Below the pieces are notes generated by a model. That model was not told the DNA's origin and did not search any database. It worked only from the letters and a program-made list of their open reading frames with translations. A stretch of DNA of 64,000 nt from Aquimarina aggregata. GTDB lineage: Bacteria > Bacteroidota > Bacteroidia > Flavobacteriales > Flavobacteriaceae. Shown one piece after another: positions 52,901-63,955 of the stretch. The stretch spans positions 558,001-622,000 of the forward strand of contig NZ_LQRT01000013.1 in the NCBI RefSeq assembly GCF_001632745.1, read 5' to 3'. The first letter of the stretch is position 1. Every line of letters begins with the position of its first letter. A program made the translations under genes and the position numbers.

Positions 52901-54322
52901 ATGCGAATTCTTCTTACGGGAACCAACGGGTATATCGGAATGCGCCTTTTACCCTTACTTATTACTAATGGGCATGAAGTGATTTGTTGTGTACGCGACA
53001 AAAATAGACTCTCTATAGATGCTGAAACAAGAAAAAAAGTTTCTATTATCGAAATCGACTTTTTAATCCCTCCAGATTCATCAAAACTTCCAAAAGATAT
53101 AGATGCAGCTTATTATCTAATTCATTCTATGAGTTCGTCTACTACAGATTTTGAAAAGAAAGAGGAAATTGCTGCTAAAAACTTTAATACTTACGTTGAA
53201 AACACCAATATCAAGCAGGTAATTTATTTAAGTGGTATTGTGAACGAAAAAAACCTCTCGAAACACTTATGGTCAAGAAAAAATGTAGAAGAAACGCTAT
53301 ACAAAGGAAAATATAACCTCACTGTTTTAAGATCAGGTATTATTGTGGGATCTGGTAGTTCATCTTTTGAAATTATTAGAGATTTGTGCGAAAAACTTCC
53401 ATTAATGATCACTCCGAAATGGGTGAATACTAAAACGCAACCGATTGCAATTCGAGATGTACTTAACTTTATGATTGGAGTGTTAGGGAATGCCACATGT
53501 TTTAATCAATCTTATGACATTAGTGGACCCAATGTAATGACTTATAAGCAAATGCTTAAACAGTATGCTAAAGTTAGGGGAATAAAATTGCTTATTCTTA
53601 CTGTTCCTGTGATGACACCCAAACTATCATCATATTGGCTTTATTTTGTTACTTCTACATCATATAAACTAGCTCTTAATTTAGTAGATAGTATGACTAT
53701 TCCTGTTATTGCAAATGACAATAGGCTACAAGAACAATTGAATATTTCACCAATGAGCTATGTCAAGGCTTTAGAATTAGCATTTATCAAAATTGAACAA
53801 AATCAGGTTGTTTCTAGTTGGAAAGACTCTATGGTAAGTGGTCGTTTTGAAAAAAACATTCAGAAATATGTCACCGTACCTAAACGTGGGTGTTTTAAGG
53901 ACAAAAAAAAGATAAAACTAAAAAATTCAGAAAGTGCTTTAAATCGGATTTGGGGTATTGGTGGAGAAACAGGCTGGTACTACGGAAATTGGCTATGGAA
54001 AATTAGAGGGTATTTTGATAAAATTTTTGGGGGTGTCGGATTGCGAAGAGGACGTACACATCCTGATGAATTATTTTCTGGAGATGCCTTAGATTTTTGG
54101 AGGGTATTAGTGGCTGATAAAAAAGAAATGCGATTATTATTATTTGCGGAAATGAGGGTTCCTGGAGAAGCATGGCTAGAATTTGACATTGACCAACATG
54201 GGGTATTACACCAAACAGCAACCTTTAGACCTAAAGGCATTTGGGGAAGATTATATTGGTATGCAATGGTTCCTTTTCATTACTTTATTTTTGATGGTAT
54301 GATACGAAGAATAGCATCTTGA
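52901..54322 (+). CDS. SDR-type NAD(P)-binding protein with DUF2867 domain
   Basis: A 473-residue protein. Residues 1-290 form an atypical short-chain dehydrogenase fold with the nucleotide motif LLTGTNGYIGMRLLPLL; the catalytic YxxxK is not obvious, so it may be a binding or oxidoreductase protein of the NmrA-like type. Residues 340-473 are a DUF2867 domain (WYYGNWLWKIRGYFDKIFGG, VPGEAWLEFDI, FDGMIRRI). The combination is known in many bacteria, but its reaction is unclear. It precedes the CpcT-like gene by 86 bp on the same strand. Confidence 0.85.
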   Translation: MRILLTGTNGYIGMRLLPLLITNGHEVICCVRDKNRLSIDAETRKKVSIIEIDFLIPPDSSKLPKDIDAAYYLIHSMSSSTTDFEKKEEIAAKNFNTYVENTNIKQVIYLSGIVNEKNLSKHLWSRKNVEETLYKGKYNLTVLRSGIIVGSGSSSFEIIRDLCEKLPLMITPKWVNTKTQPIAIRDVLNFMIGVLGNATCFNQSYDISGPNVMTYKQMLKQYAKVRGIKLLILTVPVMTPKLSSYWLYFVTSTSYKLALNLVDSMTIPVIANDNRLQEQLNISPMSYVKALELAFIKIEQNQVVSSWKDSMVSGRFEKNIQKYVTVPKRGCFKDKKKIKLKNSESALNRIWGIGGETGWYYGNWLWKIRGYFDKIFGGVGLRRGRTHPDELFSGDALDFWRVLVADKKEMRLLLFAEMRVPGEAWLEFDIDQHGVLHQTATFRPKGIWGRLYWYAMVPFHYFIFDGMIRRIAS

Positions 54323-54369
54323 AAATTGACTTTAAAGGATTAAAAGCTAAGTTTTATCGATTAATTGCA

Positions 54370-54377
54370 TATTTTTG
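54370..54377 (+). promoter_or_regulatory. Candidate -7 element of the CpcT-like gene
   Basis: TATTTTTG, a perfect TAnnTTTG match, 31 bp before the start codon; no clear -33 TTG at the usual spacing. Confidence 0.35.
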
Positions 54378-54408
54378 CTTTTTTTCATATATTTAAGAAA
54401 ACATACAA

Positions 54409-55032
54409 ATGAAACAACTCTCACTTATCATCTTAACTGCGTTAGCATTATTCTCATGCAATTCTGCTCCTGTAAAAGATGTAGAGTTGCATAATTTGGT
54501 AACGATGATATTAGGTGAATTTTCTAATGCAGAGCAAACAGAAAAGGATGCTAGTTTTAGACATTTAAATCTTAAATCAGTTAGAATCTGGAAAGATAGA
54601 CCAGGGTATTGGGTATACACCGAAGTTCATGAAGCTTCTGAAAACAACAATATATATAGTCAACGAATATTAGAGTACGAACGAGTAGATTCTTTAAATT
54701 TTAAAAGTACTAGTTATAAAATATTAAATGAAAAAGAATACAAGTTTGGTTGGCAAAATGCTAAAGTATTTAATAAATTAACTTTAGATAGTTTACGATT
54801 AAAAGAAGGTTGCCAAGTATATTTCAAGAAAAAAACGTCTACAATATACTCAGGAAAGACAAATAGAGACTCATGTCTAAGCTCAATTAAGTCTGTAAAC
54901 CATATTACCAGTTCTTTCGTAGTAAGTAAAAATAAAATATCTGTATGGACCCGGGGTTACAGTAAAGAAGGAAAACACATTTTTGGTAAAATCAGTGGTC
55001 CATATAAATATAAGAAAATAGCAAAACGATAA
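54409..55032 (+). CDS. CpcT/CpeT-like lipoprotein
   Basis: A 207-residue lipoprotein (ALFSC, Cys17). The mature part follows the CpcT/CpeT chromophore-lyase pattern: LGEFSNAEQ, SVRIWKDRPGYWVYTEVHEA, SQRILEY, GCQVYFKK, DSC and a late GKISGPYKYKK. In cyanobacteria these lyases attach bilins to phycobiliproteins; this organism has no such proteins in sight, and the protein is exported, so the fold is probably reused for binding a lipid-like or tetrapyrrole-like ligand. It converges with the Rrf2 gene (5 bp). Confidence 0.75.
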   Translation: MKQLSLIILTALALFSCNSAPVKDVELHNLVTMILGEFSNAEQTEKDASFRHLNLKSVRIWKDRPGYWVYTEVHEASENNNIYSQRILEYERVDSLNFKSTSYKILNEKEYKFGWQNAKVFNKLTLDSLRLKEGCQVYFKKKTSTIYSGKTNRDSCLSSIKSVNHITSSFVVSKNKISVWTRGYSKEGKHIFGKISGPYKYKKIAKR

Positions 55033-55037
55033 TTTTG

Positions 55038-55448
55038 TTAATTTGTAAAGTCTGCTAATGTTTTGTTTTCTAAAACCTTTAAAGTATTATCCCTTACCTC
55101 TATCATAAGACTATGAACGGTACACCTATCCTCATCGGGACAATCACCGCACTTTTCATAAAAATTAAGACTAACACATGGCAACATAGCTATAGGTCCT
55201 TCTAGAATACGTATTATTGAAGCCATTACAATATCTTTAGGCTCTTTAATAAGATAGTATCCACCACCTTTTCCTTTTTTTGATCCTAAAATTCCATTTT
55301 TTCTTAAAGTCAATAATATACTTTCTAAAAATTTTTGAGAAATATTTTCACTTTGGGCTATTTCTGATATTTGTACAGGGTGATCACAATTTTTTCTAGC
55401 GATATAGGTAAGTGCTTTTAAGCCATATTTTGTTTTCTTTGAAAGCAT
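55038..55448 (-). CDS. Rrf2-family transcriptional regulator
   Basis: A 136-residue winged-helix regulator (LSKKTKYGLKALTYIA, ISQKFLESILLTLRKNG, GKGGGYYL). Cysteines 91, 100, 103 and 109 lie where IscR/NsrR-type members bind an iron-sulfur cluster, although the spacing is not identical to IscR. It may sense redox, nitric oxide or iron-sulfur status. No isc or suf genes adjoin it; the next genes on the strand are the citrulline hydrolase pair, which it could control. Confidence 0.88.
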   Translation of the reverse strand: MLSKKTKYGLKALTYIARKNCDHPVQISEIAQSENISQKFLESILLTLRKNGILGSKKGKGGGYYLIKEPKDIVMASIIRILEGPIAMLPCVSLNFYEKCGDCPDEDRCTVHSLMIEVRDNTLKVLENKTLADFTN

Positions 55449-55523
55449 ATTTGACGAGTTTCAGGTTTACTATTAAATTGCTAAAAGCATTTGTAATCTA
55501 AACCATAAAACAGGGTACATAGA

Positions 55524-56459
55524 TTACATGCTTTTCGGTAAAAAGACCTCTGCCATCATACATCTTGCACTACCTCCTCCTAATGTCTCAATAGTATTAA
55601 GATCGCTGTGAAGAATTGAACAATGTTTTTCTATTTTAAGTATTTGATCTTTTGTCAAGCTTTTAAAAGCCGCCGTTGACATCACAAGATAGCGCTTATC
55701 TCCCGAACCTACAACTTGTAACATATTGCCCGCAAAATTATTCACTTGATCTTCATTAATCGCAATAATTTCTTTATTATCTGCTTTTAAGTGGTTGATC
55801 ACATTTTTACGCTCTTTTTTATCATCTATACAATCTAAACAAACTACAGCAAATGTTTCTGCAATTCCCATCATTACATTTGTATGGTAGATTGGTAGTC
55901 TTTGTTCATTTACAGTTTGATAAGCCGTAAAGATAACTGGAGTATATTCAAAATCTTCACAAAACTCTATGAACAACTCTTCATCCGCTCTTGGAGAAAG
56001 AGCACAATATGCTTTTTTATTAACTCTATCTAAAACTAAACTACCAGTCCCTTCTAAAAAAACCTCTTCTTCTTCGGCAGCCGTATAATCTATAATATTA
56101 TGTATTTCATAGCCAGAAGTTTCAATAAAATCTAAAATCTCCGGTCTACGTTCTTTTCTTCTGTTCACCGCAAACATAGGATACAAACCCACGTCTCCAT
56201 TTTCATGAAAAGAGACCCAATTATTTGGAAAAATAGAATCAGGAGTATCATTTTTAGGGTCATCATCAATAACGATTACATCAACTCCTACCTTTTTCAA
56301 TGCATTTACAAAATTCTCGAACTCTTGTTTTGCAATTTTATTTGCATCTTCTTGACTTATTCCAGCATCTTCCTGATAATAATTATTAACAGCAGTTTGT
56401 TCATTCATCCTAAATTGCACGGGACGAATCATTACAATGGTATTGGTTACTTGTCTCAT
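55524..56459 (-). CDS. ctlX: Citrulline hydrolase CtlX
   Basis: A 311-residue guanidino/ureido-group enzyme of the pentein fold. Family marks are MIRPVQFRMNEQTAVNNYYQ, FPNNWVSFHENG, GTGSLVLDR, YHTNVMMG and the catalytic Cys segment GGGSARCMMAEVFLP. CtlX hydrolyses citrulline to ornithine, carbon dioxide and ammonia in citrulline-using bacteria. It lies 39 bp after a related enzyme gene, so the two form a small arginine/citrulline catabolic pair. Confidence 0.85.
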   Translation of the reverse strand: MRQVTNTIVMIRPVQFRMNEQTAVNNYYQEDAGISQEDANKIAKQEFENFVNALKKVGVDVIVIDDDPKNDTPDSIFPNNWVSFHENGDVGLYPMFAVNRRKERRPEILDFIETSGYEIHNIIDYTAAEEEEVFLEGTGSLVLDRVNKKAYCALSPRADEELFIEFCEDFEYTPVIFTAYQTVNEQRLPIYHTNVMMGIAETFAVVCLDCIDDKKERKNVINHLKADNKEIIAINEDQVNNFAGNMLQVVGSGDKRYLVMSTAAFKSLTKDQILKIEKHCSILHSDLNTIETLGGGSARCMMAEVFLPKSM

Positions 56460-56498
56460 ATCTCTATAAACTTATAGCATTCAAAATCTATAAAATAA

Positions 56499-57413
56499 TT
56501 AGTCTCTTATTAAAGGCATTGTAGAACAACGTAATAGCCCTTCTTGTTTTGCAATCTCAGCATACTGAACCTCCTCGACCGTAATACCTAAACTTCTTAG
56601 CCAAGTATTTAATCTTACAAAATTTTTCTCTGAGATAACTACATCTTCTGAGATTGAAAAAACATTAGAATTCATATAATACATTTCATTCTTGTCAATA
56701 TGAAATACATTCTCTTTTCCAAAAAAGTCAACTAAATACTGGTAATCCTCCGGATTTCGAAATCCTTCCTTATGAATTATTGCTTTATTCTTCCCTACTG
56801 GTTGAAAACAACAATCTAAGTGCAAAGCATTATCTCTAGGATCATCCATAGATTTATTAAGATCAAACTCTTTTACCTTTTTATTTGGAAAAAGCGACTT
56901 AATATATTCTACTCCCTTCATATTTGTTCTTGCAACAATACAATCAGGATAATCCTCCCCTTTATAGGTTCCTATAAAAATATGATCGTTATGAACAATA
57001 ATATCCCCCCCTTCAAAATGGATGTCTTCTGAAGGTGCTTTAAAAACCATTTCAGGAGAAATCTTATCTATTACATGTTGAATTGCCTTAATTTCTTTTT
57101 CTCGATCAGGAAGAATATTTGACTTAATAAATTTATCATCTATCACCAATGCTATATCTCTAGCAAAAATCTGGTTGTAGTCTACAATAACCTCTGGCCT
57201 GTAAACTTTTACATCATATTTTTCAAAAATTTTTGCCACAGCATTCATTTCTGAAATCATATCTGACTCCTTTGGATAAGTTCCTGCTTTTATATGCTCA
57301 ATTGACTTTGGATCATAAGCATCTTCAATTTTAGGAACAGGTCCATTGCTCATTGCTGTTCCTAAAACCACGGCTCTAAGTCGGGATGTTTCGTTTTTTA
57401 TATTTAATTTCAA
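56499..57413 (-). CDS. Amidinotransferase/dimethylarginine-hydrolase-like enzyme
   Basis: A 304-residue pentein-fold enzyme with a complete catalytic set: an acidic FEGGD segment, LHLDCCF (His) and LLRCSTMPL (Cys296). This architecture covers amidinotransferases, arginine deiminases and dimethylarginine hydrolases; I cannot choose among them from sequence. It precedes ctlX in the same direction and the pair probably degrades arginine-type compounds. Its N-terminus (TSRLRAVVLGTAMSNGPVP) is that of the flavobacterial group commonly labelled amidinotransferase. Confidence 0.82.
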   Translation of the reverse strand: MKLNIKNETSRLRAVVLGTAMSNGPVPKIEDAYDPKSIEHIKAGTYPKESDMISEMNAVAKIFEKYDVKVYRPEVIVDYNQIFARDIALVIDDKFIKSNILPDREKEIKAIQHVIDKISPEMVFKAPSEDIHFEGGDIIVHNDHIFIGTYKGEDYPDCIVARTNMKGVEYIKSLFPNKKVKEFDLNKSMDDPRDNALHLDCCFQPVGKNKAIIHKEGFRNPEDYQYLVDFFGKENVFHIDKNEMYYMNSNVFSISEDVVISEKNFVRLNTWLRSLGITVEEVQYAEIAKQEGLLRCSTMPLIRD

Positions 57414-57563
57414 AAATCGAGTGTTTAAATATGTTAGTTGAAGTAGTTAGGCAAATATATAAAGAGACTATTTCATCGTAAAACTTTAATCAAAAAAAAC
57501 ACCTGATTTTTATTAATTTTTCAAAAAACAACAGATTTAAGTCTTGCTTTTATATATTCAATA

Positions 57564-57597
57564 AAAAAGGGCATTGAATTTCTTCAATGCCCTTTTT
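57564..57597 (-). terminator. Strong terminator after gltA
   Basis: A 15-bp perfect stem (57564-57578 with 57583-57597) and 4-nt loop, flanked by A/T runs, 17 bp after the gltA stop. Confidence 0.87.
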
Positions 57598-57613
57598 ATT
57601 TAGTTTATTTCTA

Positions 57614-58900
57614 CTAACGTTCAGAGATTTCTTTAAAATCTCTGTGATTTTCTCCAATATAGATTTGTCTTGGTCTCCCTATAGGTTCTTTTCTAAGACG
57701 CATTTCTCTCCACTGTGCAATCCACCCTGGTAATCTTCCAAGAGCGAACATCACTGTAAACATTTCTGTTGGAATTCCTAATGCTCTATAAATAATCCCT
57801 GAGTAAAAATCTACGTTAGGATATAATTTTCTTTGTACAAAGTACTCATCCTTTAAAGCAACTTCTGACAATCCCTTAGCAATATCAAGAACAGGATCTT
57901 CAATACCCAAGTTACCAAGTACTTCTTCTGCAGATTTTTTAATAATCTTAGCTCTAGGATCAAAATTCTTATAAACTCTATGTCCAAATCCCATTAAACG
58001 GAACGAGTCTTCTTTATCTTTTGCCTTGTTTATGTATTTAGCAGTATCTCCTCCATCTTCCTTAATAGCTTCTAGCATTTCTATAACAGCTTGGTTTGCT
58101 CCACCATGAAGAGGTCCCCAAAGCGCAGATATCCCTGCTGATAATGAAGCAAACAATCCTGCATGAGAAGAACCTACAATTCTTACCGTAGATGTCGAAC
58201 AGTTTTGTTCGTGATCGGCGTGAAGAATTAACAACTTATCTAATGCATCATTTACAATTTTATTAGCCTCATATGTTTTATTTGGTCTTGCAAACATCAT
58301 TTTATGTAAATTCTCTACATATCCTAATGAGCTATCGCCATAATCTAGTGGTAAACTCTTTCTTTTTCTCATTGTCCATGCTGCAAGAACAGGAAACTTG
58401 GCAAGTATTTTCACTATTGCATTATACATCTCTTCTTCTGAATCCACATCTACAGATCCTGGATTAAATGCAATTAAGGCACTAGTTAGAGAAGATAATA
58501 CGCCCATTGGGTGAGCACTCTTCGGAAAACCATCTAAGATTTTCTTCATATCCTCATCTACATGAGATTCTTCTTTTATATCTTTATCGAATTTTTCTAA
58601 CTCAGTAGCTGTAGGTAAATTTCCAAAAATTAGCAAATAACATACTTCTAGAAAATCTGCCTTCTCTGCTAATTCTTCAATAGAATACCCTCTATATCTT
58701 AAAATTCCTTTTTCTCCGTCAAGAAAAGTGATAGCACTTTCACAACTTCCTGTATTTTTATATCCAGGATCTATTGTCGTAACTCCACCTGTAGCTCCTC
58801 TAAGCGTTTTAATATCAATTCCTAATTCGTTCTCTGTTCCTTCTATGATTGGAAACTCATATTTTTTACCATCGATTTCTAAAGTAGCTGTTTTTGACAT
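57614..58900 (-). CDS. gltA: Citrate synthase
   Basis: A 428-residue TCA-cycle enzyme of the hexameric bacterial type. Active-site segments are present: LHADHEQNCSTSTVR, GPLHGGANQAVIEML, GFGHRVYKNFDPRA and, near the end, the FALGRLPGWIAQW and RPRQIYIG regions. The length is typical. It follows eno on the same strand, separated by a terminator, so it has its own promoter. Confidence 0.96.
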   Translation of the reverse strand: MSKTATLEIDGKKYEFPIIEGTENELGIDIKTLRGATGGVTTIDPGYKNTGSCESAITFLDGEKGILRYRGYSIEELAEKADFLEVCYLLIFGNLPTATELEKFDKDIKEESHVDEDMKKILDGFPKSAHPMGVLSSLTSALIAFNPGSVDVDSEEEMYNAIVKILAKFPVLAAWTMRKRKSLPLDYGDSSLGYVENLHKMMFARPNKTYEANKIVNDALDKLLILHADHEQNCSTSTVRIVGSSHAGLFASLSAGISALWGPLHGGANQAVIEMLEAIKEDGGDTAKYINKAKDKEDSFRLMGFGHRVYKNFDPRAKIIKKSAEEVLGNLGIEDPVLDIAKGLSEVALKDEYFVQRKLYPNVDFYSGIIYRALGIPTEMFTVMFALGRLPGWIAQWREMRLRKEPIGRPRQIYIGENHRDFKEISER

Positions 58901-59025
58901 CTGTTTATATAAGGATTTTACTGTTATTATAAGGGTCGCTAAATTACAAAATATAGCGTTAATATGGTATTAATCGTATGATCAATTTTAACCTTACAAG
59001 TCTTTTTTTAAATTATTCATAAAAA

Positions 59026-59057
59026 AAAATAGACTGCCCTCGAGGACAGTCTATTTT
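59026..59057 (-). terminator. Terminator after eno
   Basis: A stem of 11 bp plus 2 bp after one mismatch (59026-59039 with 59044-59057), 4-nt loop, followed on the minus strand by an A/T run of nine T. Confidence 0.82.
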
Positions 59058-59076
59058 AAGAACACTAATTCTGCTC

Positions 59077-60450
<1,374 letters not shown>

Positions 60451-60551
60451 TTACTGTCGAAATTGCAATATTACTGTTAAGTTATCAACTATAACGTTAT
60501 AGATTAACTCATTATCAAAATACTTAGTTAACTATCAATTTTACTTTGATA

Positions 60552-61676
60552 CTAAGCTGTAATTTTTGCTTTTTTGATATTTTCAATAAATTGATCGAAT
60601 AGATATGTTGAATCATTTGGACCTGGGCTAGCCTCTGGATGATATTGTACAGAAAAACAATTTTTATTCTTCATTTTAATTCCAGCCACAGTATTATCAT
60701 TTAAATGTACGTGTGTTATTTCAACATCAGGATGTGCCTCGGTTTCTTCCCTATTAATAGCAAATCCATGGTTTTGCGATGTAATCTCTCCTTTACTAGT
60801 TATTAAATTTTTAACCGGATGATTAATTCCTCTATGTCCATTGTGCATTTTATATGTACTTATGCCATTGGCTAGTGCAATAACTTGATGTCCTAGACAT
60901 ATTCCAAACAAAGGTAAATCTTTATCTAATATTTCTTTAGCTGTATTGATTGCGGCACTTAAAGGCTCTGGATCTCCAGGTCCGTTAGACAAGAAATATC
61001 CATCAGGTCCCCATTCACTCAATTCAGAAAAATTTGTGTCATAAGGAAATACTTTTATGTACGCATCACGCTGAGCAAGGTTTCTTAAAATATTCTTTTT
61101 AATTCCAATATCTAAAGCAGAAATCTTATATGTTGCATTAGGATCACCAACAAAGTAAGGTTCTTTAGTAGAAACCTTAGACGCTAATTCTAGACCGTTC
61201 ATGTCTGGCACTTTGGCTAGTTGTTCTTTTAAACTATCTATATTATCTACTTCTGTAGAAATAACCGCATTCATTGCTCCATTATCTCTAATATAACTGA
61301 CTAAAGCTCTAGTATCTACATCGGATATAGCTAATAAATTATTTTTTTCTAAAAAATCTTGTAAAGAACTATCTGCTAGGTCTCTGGAATAATCAAAACT
61401 AAAATTCTTAACGATGAGACCTGCAATTTTAATAGAATCCGACTCTACCTCTTCTTTATTAGTACCATAATTACCAATATGTGCATTTGTAGCGACCATT
61501 AATTGCCCATAGTATGAAGGGTCTGTAAAGATTTCCTGATAACCTGTCATTCCAGTATTAAAACACACTTCGCCAAATGCACTACCTTCTCTTCCTACGG
61601 CTTTGCCATGAAAGATAGTACCATCAGCTAATACAAGAACTGCTTTTTTTCGAGATTGATATTTCATCTGTTGCAT
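60552..61676 (-). CDS. carA: Carbamoyl-phosphate synthase small subunit
   Basis: A 374-residue glutaminase subunit of carbamoyl-phosphate synthase, feeding arginine and pyrimidine synthesis. The amidotransferase catalytic Cys is in LFGICLGHQVIALA, with the His/Glu pair in VQYHPEASPGP. A second in-frame ATG three codons on (61667, MKYQSRKK) agrees better with the usual family N-terminus and may be the true start. It stands alone; carB is not in the window. It lies after rplQ and a terminator. Confidence 0.95.
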   Translation of the reverse strand: MQQMKYQSRKKAVLVLADGTIFHGKAVGREGSAFGEVCFNTGMTGYQEIFTDPSYYGQLMVATNAHIGNYGTNKEEVESDSIKIAGLIVKNFSFDYSRDLADSSLQDFLEKNNLLAISDVDTRALVSYIRDNGAMNAVISTEVDNIDSLKEQLAKVPDMNGLELASKVSTKEPYFVGDPNATYKISALDIGIKKNILRNLAQRDAYIKVFPYDTNFSELSEWGPDGYFLSNGPGDPEPLSAAINTAKEILDKDLPLFGICLGHQVIALANGISTYKMHNGHRGINHPVKNLITSKGEITSQNHGFAINREETEAHPDVEITHVHLNDNTVAGIKMKNKNCFSVQYHPEASPGPNDSTYLFDQFIENIKKAKITA

Positions 61677-61735
61677 TTATTAAAATAGTATTTCCATTTT
61701 CGGCGGAAACAAACCTAGTTTACGATAATTCAAAA

Positions 61736-61769
61736 AAAAAGGATAAACGTTAAAACGTTTATCCTTTTT
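61736..61769 (-). terminator. Strong terminator after rplQ
   Basis: 16-bp perfect arms (61736-61751 and 61754-61769) followed on the minus strand by a T-run. It ends the ribosomal-protein operon. Confidence 0.87.
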
Positions 61770-61795
61770 CACTATGTGTTTTTCACACTTTTCAT

Positions 61796-62272
61796 TTATT
61801 CTTCTTCAGAATTTGCAGTTTCAGTTACAGGGGCTACAGGAGCATCTGCACTTTTCTTACTTCTACCTCTTCTTGTTGATTTTTTCTTAGCAGGTTTACC
61901 AGCGTTATATAACTCGTTATAATCTACTAATTCAATCATTGCCATATCAGCATTATCACCTAGACGATTACCAAGTTTAATGATTCTTGTATATCCACCT
62001 GGTCTATCCCCTACTTTAGGAGCAACATCTCTAAATAATTCAGTAACTGCATATTTATTACGTAGTTTACTAAATACAATACGACGGTTATGTGTTGTAT
62101 CTTCTTTAGATTTTGTTACTAATGGCTCTACGAATTGCTTAAGCGCTTTTGCTTTTGCAACAGTAGTATTAATTCTTTTGTGTTCTATTAAAGAACAAGC
62201 CATATTAGCAAGCATCGACTTGCGATGTGCAGTCTTTCTTCCTAAGTGATTTACTTTTTTTCCGTGTCTCAT
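61796..62272 (-). CDS. rplQ: 50S ribosomal protein L17
   Basis: A 158-residue ribosomal protein: the conserved core ([39 protein letters not shown]) plus a Lys/Arg/Ser- and Ala/Pro/Glu-rich tail of about 35 residues usual in Bacteroidota. Last gene of the rpsD-rpoA-rplQ series, 60 bp after rpoA. Confidence 0.97.
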   Translation of the reverse strand: MRHGKKVNHLGRKTAHRKSMLANMACSLIEHKRINTTVAKAKALKQFVEPLVTKSKEDTTHNRRIVFSKLRNKYAVTELFRDVAPKVGDRPGGYTRIIKLGNRLGDNADMAMIELVDYNELYNAGKPAKKKSTRRGRSKKSADAPVAPVTETANSEEE

Positions 62273-62332
62273 GACATTTTAATTTAATCATCATCTTGCT
62301 ACAACCCATTTTGAGGAGCAAATTATGATGGA

Positions 62333-63325
62333 TTAGTCTTTATCTAATTTATATTTTGAAAGATCCATTCCGAAGTTAAGACCTTTAACATTTACTAATT
62401 CTTCTAGTTCTGTTAATGATTTTTTACCGAAATTACGGAACTTCATTAAGTCATTCTTATTGTATGATACTAGATCACCCAAAGTATCAACTTCTGCAGC
62501 TTTTAAACAGTTTAATGCTCTTACTGAAAGATCCATATCGATTAATTTGGTCTTCAATAACTGTCTCATATGAAGTGATTCTTCATCATAAGTTTCAGTT
62601 TGAGCTATCTCATCAGCTTCTAATGTTATACGCTCATCAGAGAACAACATAAAGTGATGGATTAATATTTTAGCCGCTTCAGTTAATGCATCTTTTGGAT
62701 GTATAGATCCATCTGTAACAATTTCGAAAACTAATTTTTCGTAATCTGTTTTTTGCTCTACACGATAGTTCTCAATGCTATATTTCACATTTTTTATCGG
62801 AGTATAAATAGAATCCGTAAAAATTGTTCCTATAGGAGCATTAGCTTTCTTATTTTCTTCAGCAGGCACATAACCTCTACCTTTTTCAATGGTAATTTCA
62901 AGATTAAGTGCTACTTTTTTATCCATATTACAGATAACCAAGTCAGGATTCAGTACTTGAAATCCAGAAATAAATTTCTGAAAATCTCCAGCTACTAATT
63001 GTTCATGTCCAGAAATAGATATAGTCACAGATTCATTATCTATATCTTCAATCTGACGCTTGAAACGTACCTGCTTAAGATTTAGAATAATTTCTGTAAC
63101 ATCTTCTACTACTCCAGAAATAGTTGAAAACTCATGATCTACACCCTCTACTCTAAGAGAAGTTATAGCGAATCCCTCTAAAGAAGATAGCAAAACTCTT
63201 CGTAAAGCGTTACCAACCGTTAATCCATACCCTGGCTCTAATGGTCTAAACTCAAATTTACCATCGAACTCAGTAGAGTCGATCATGATAACTTTATCGG
63301 GCTTCTGAAAATTTAATATTGCCAT
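62333..63325 (-). CDS. rpoA: RNA polymerase subunit alpha
   Basis: A 330-residue polymerase subunit. The N-terminal assembly domain ([20 protein letters not shown]) and the C-terminal DNA-binding domain ([36 protein letters not shown]) are complete. It lies between rpsD (24 bp) and rplQ, the universal order. Confidence 0.98.
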   Translation of the reverse strand: MAILNFQKPDKVIMIDSTEFDGKFEFRPLEPGYGLTVGNALRRVLLSSLEGFAITSLRVEGVDHEFSTISGVVEDVTEIILNLKQVRFKRQIEDIDNESVTISISGHEQLVAGDFQKFISGFQVLNPDLVICNMDKKVALNLEITIEKGRGYVPAEENKKANAPIGTIFTDSIYTPIKNVKYSIENYRVEQKTDYEKLVFEIVTDGSIHPKDALTEAAKILIHHFMLFSDERITLEADEIAQTETYDEESLHMRQLLKTKLIDMDLSVRALNCLKAAEVDTLGDLVSYNKNDLMKFRNFGKKSLTELEELVNVKGLNFGMDLSKYKLDKD

Positions 63326-63349
63326 GTTAGTTTTTCTTCTTTAGCGTTA

Positions 63350-63955
63350 TTACTTAGAGTATAATTCGACGATGAATTGTTCGTTGATATTTTCCGGAAT
63401 TTGGATTCTTGCCGGAACAGATACAAAAGTACCTTGTTTAGTATCGTTGTTGAAGGTAATCCACTCATAGACTTTGCTATTATTAGCTAGTGAATTTTGG
63501 ATAACTTCTAATGATTTTGATTTTTCTCTTACACCAACAACATCTCCAGCTTTTAATTGATAAGATGGAATATTTACTTGTTGTCCGTTTACAGTAATGT
63601 GTCTATGAGATACTAGTTGTCTTGCTCCTCTACGAGAATTTGCAAGCCCCATTCTAAAGACTACATTATCTAAACGAGATTCACATAATTGAAGTAAAAC
63701 CTCACCCGTAATACCCTGAGAACGTGTTGCCTTCTCAAACATATTACGAAACTGACGTTCTAAAACACCATATGTATATTTAGCTTTTTGCTTCTCCATT
63801 AACTGGATAGCATATTCACTTTTTTTACCTCTACGTCTGTTGTTTCCGTGTTGCCCAGGAGGGTAATTTCTTCTTTCGAATGACTTATCGTCTCCGAAGA
63901 TCGCTTCACCAAATTTACGAGCGATTTTAGTTTTTGGACCAGTATATCTTGCCAT
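63350..63955 (-). CDS. rpsD: 30S ribosomal protein S4
   Basis: A 201-residue primary rRNA-binding protein. The N-terminus ([20 protein letters not shown]) and S4 RNA-binding domain ([32 protein letters not shown]) are intact. The zinc-binding Cys of some S4 proteins are absent, as in the C-minus form. The rest of the operon (rpsK, rpsM and others) should lie beyond the right edge. Confidence 0.98.
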   Translation of the reverse strand: MARYTGPKTKIARKFGEAIFGDDKSFERRNYPPGQHGNNRRRGKKSEYAIQLMEKQKAKYTYGVLERQFRNMFEKATRSQGITGEVLLQLCESRLDNVVFRMGLANSRRGARQLVSHRHITVNGQQVNIPSYQLKAGDVVGVREKSKSLEVIQNSLANNSKVYEWITFNNDTKQGTFVSVPARIQIPENINEQFIVELYSK

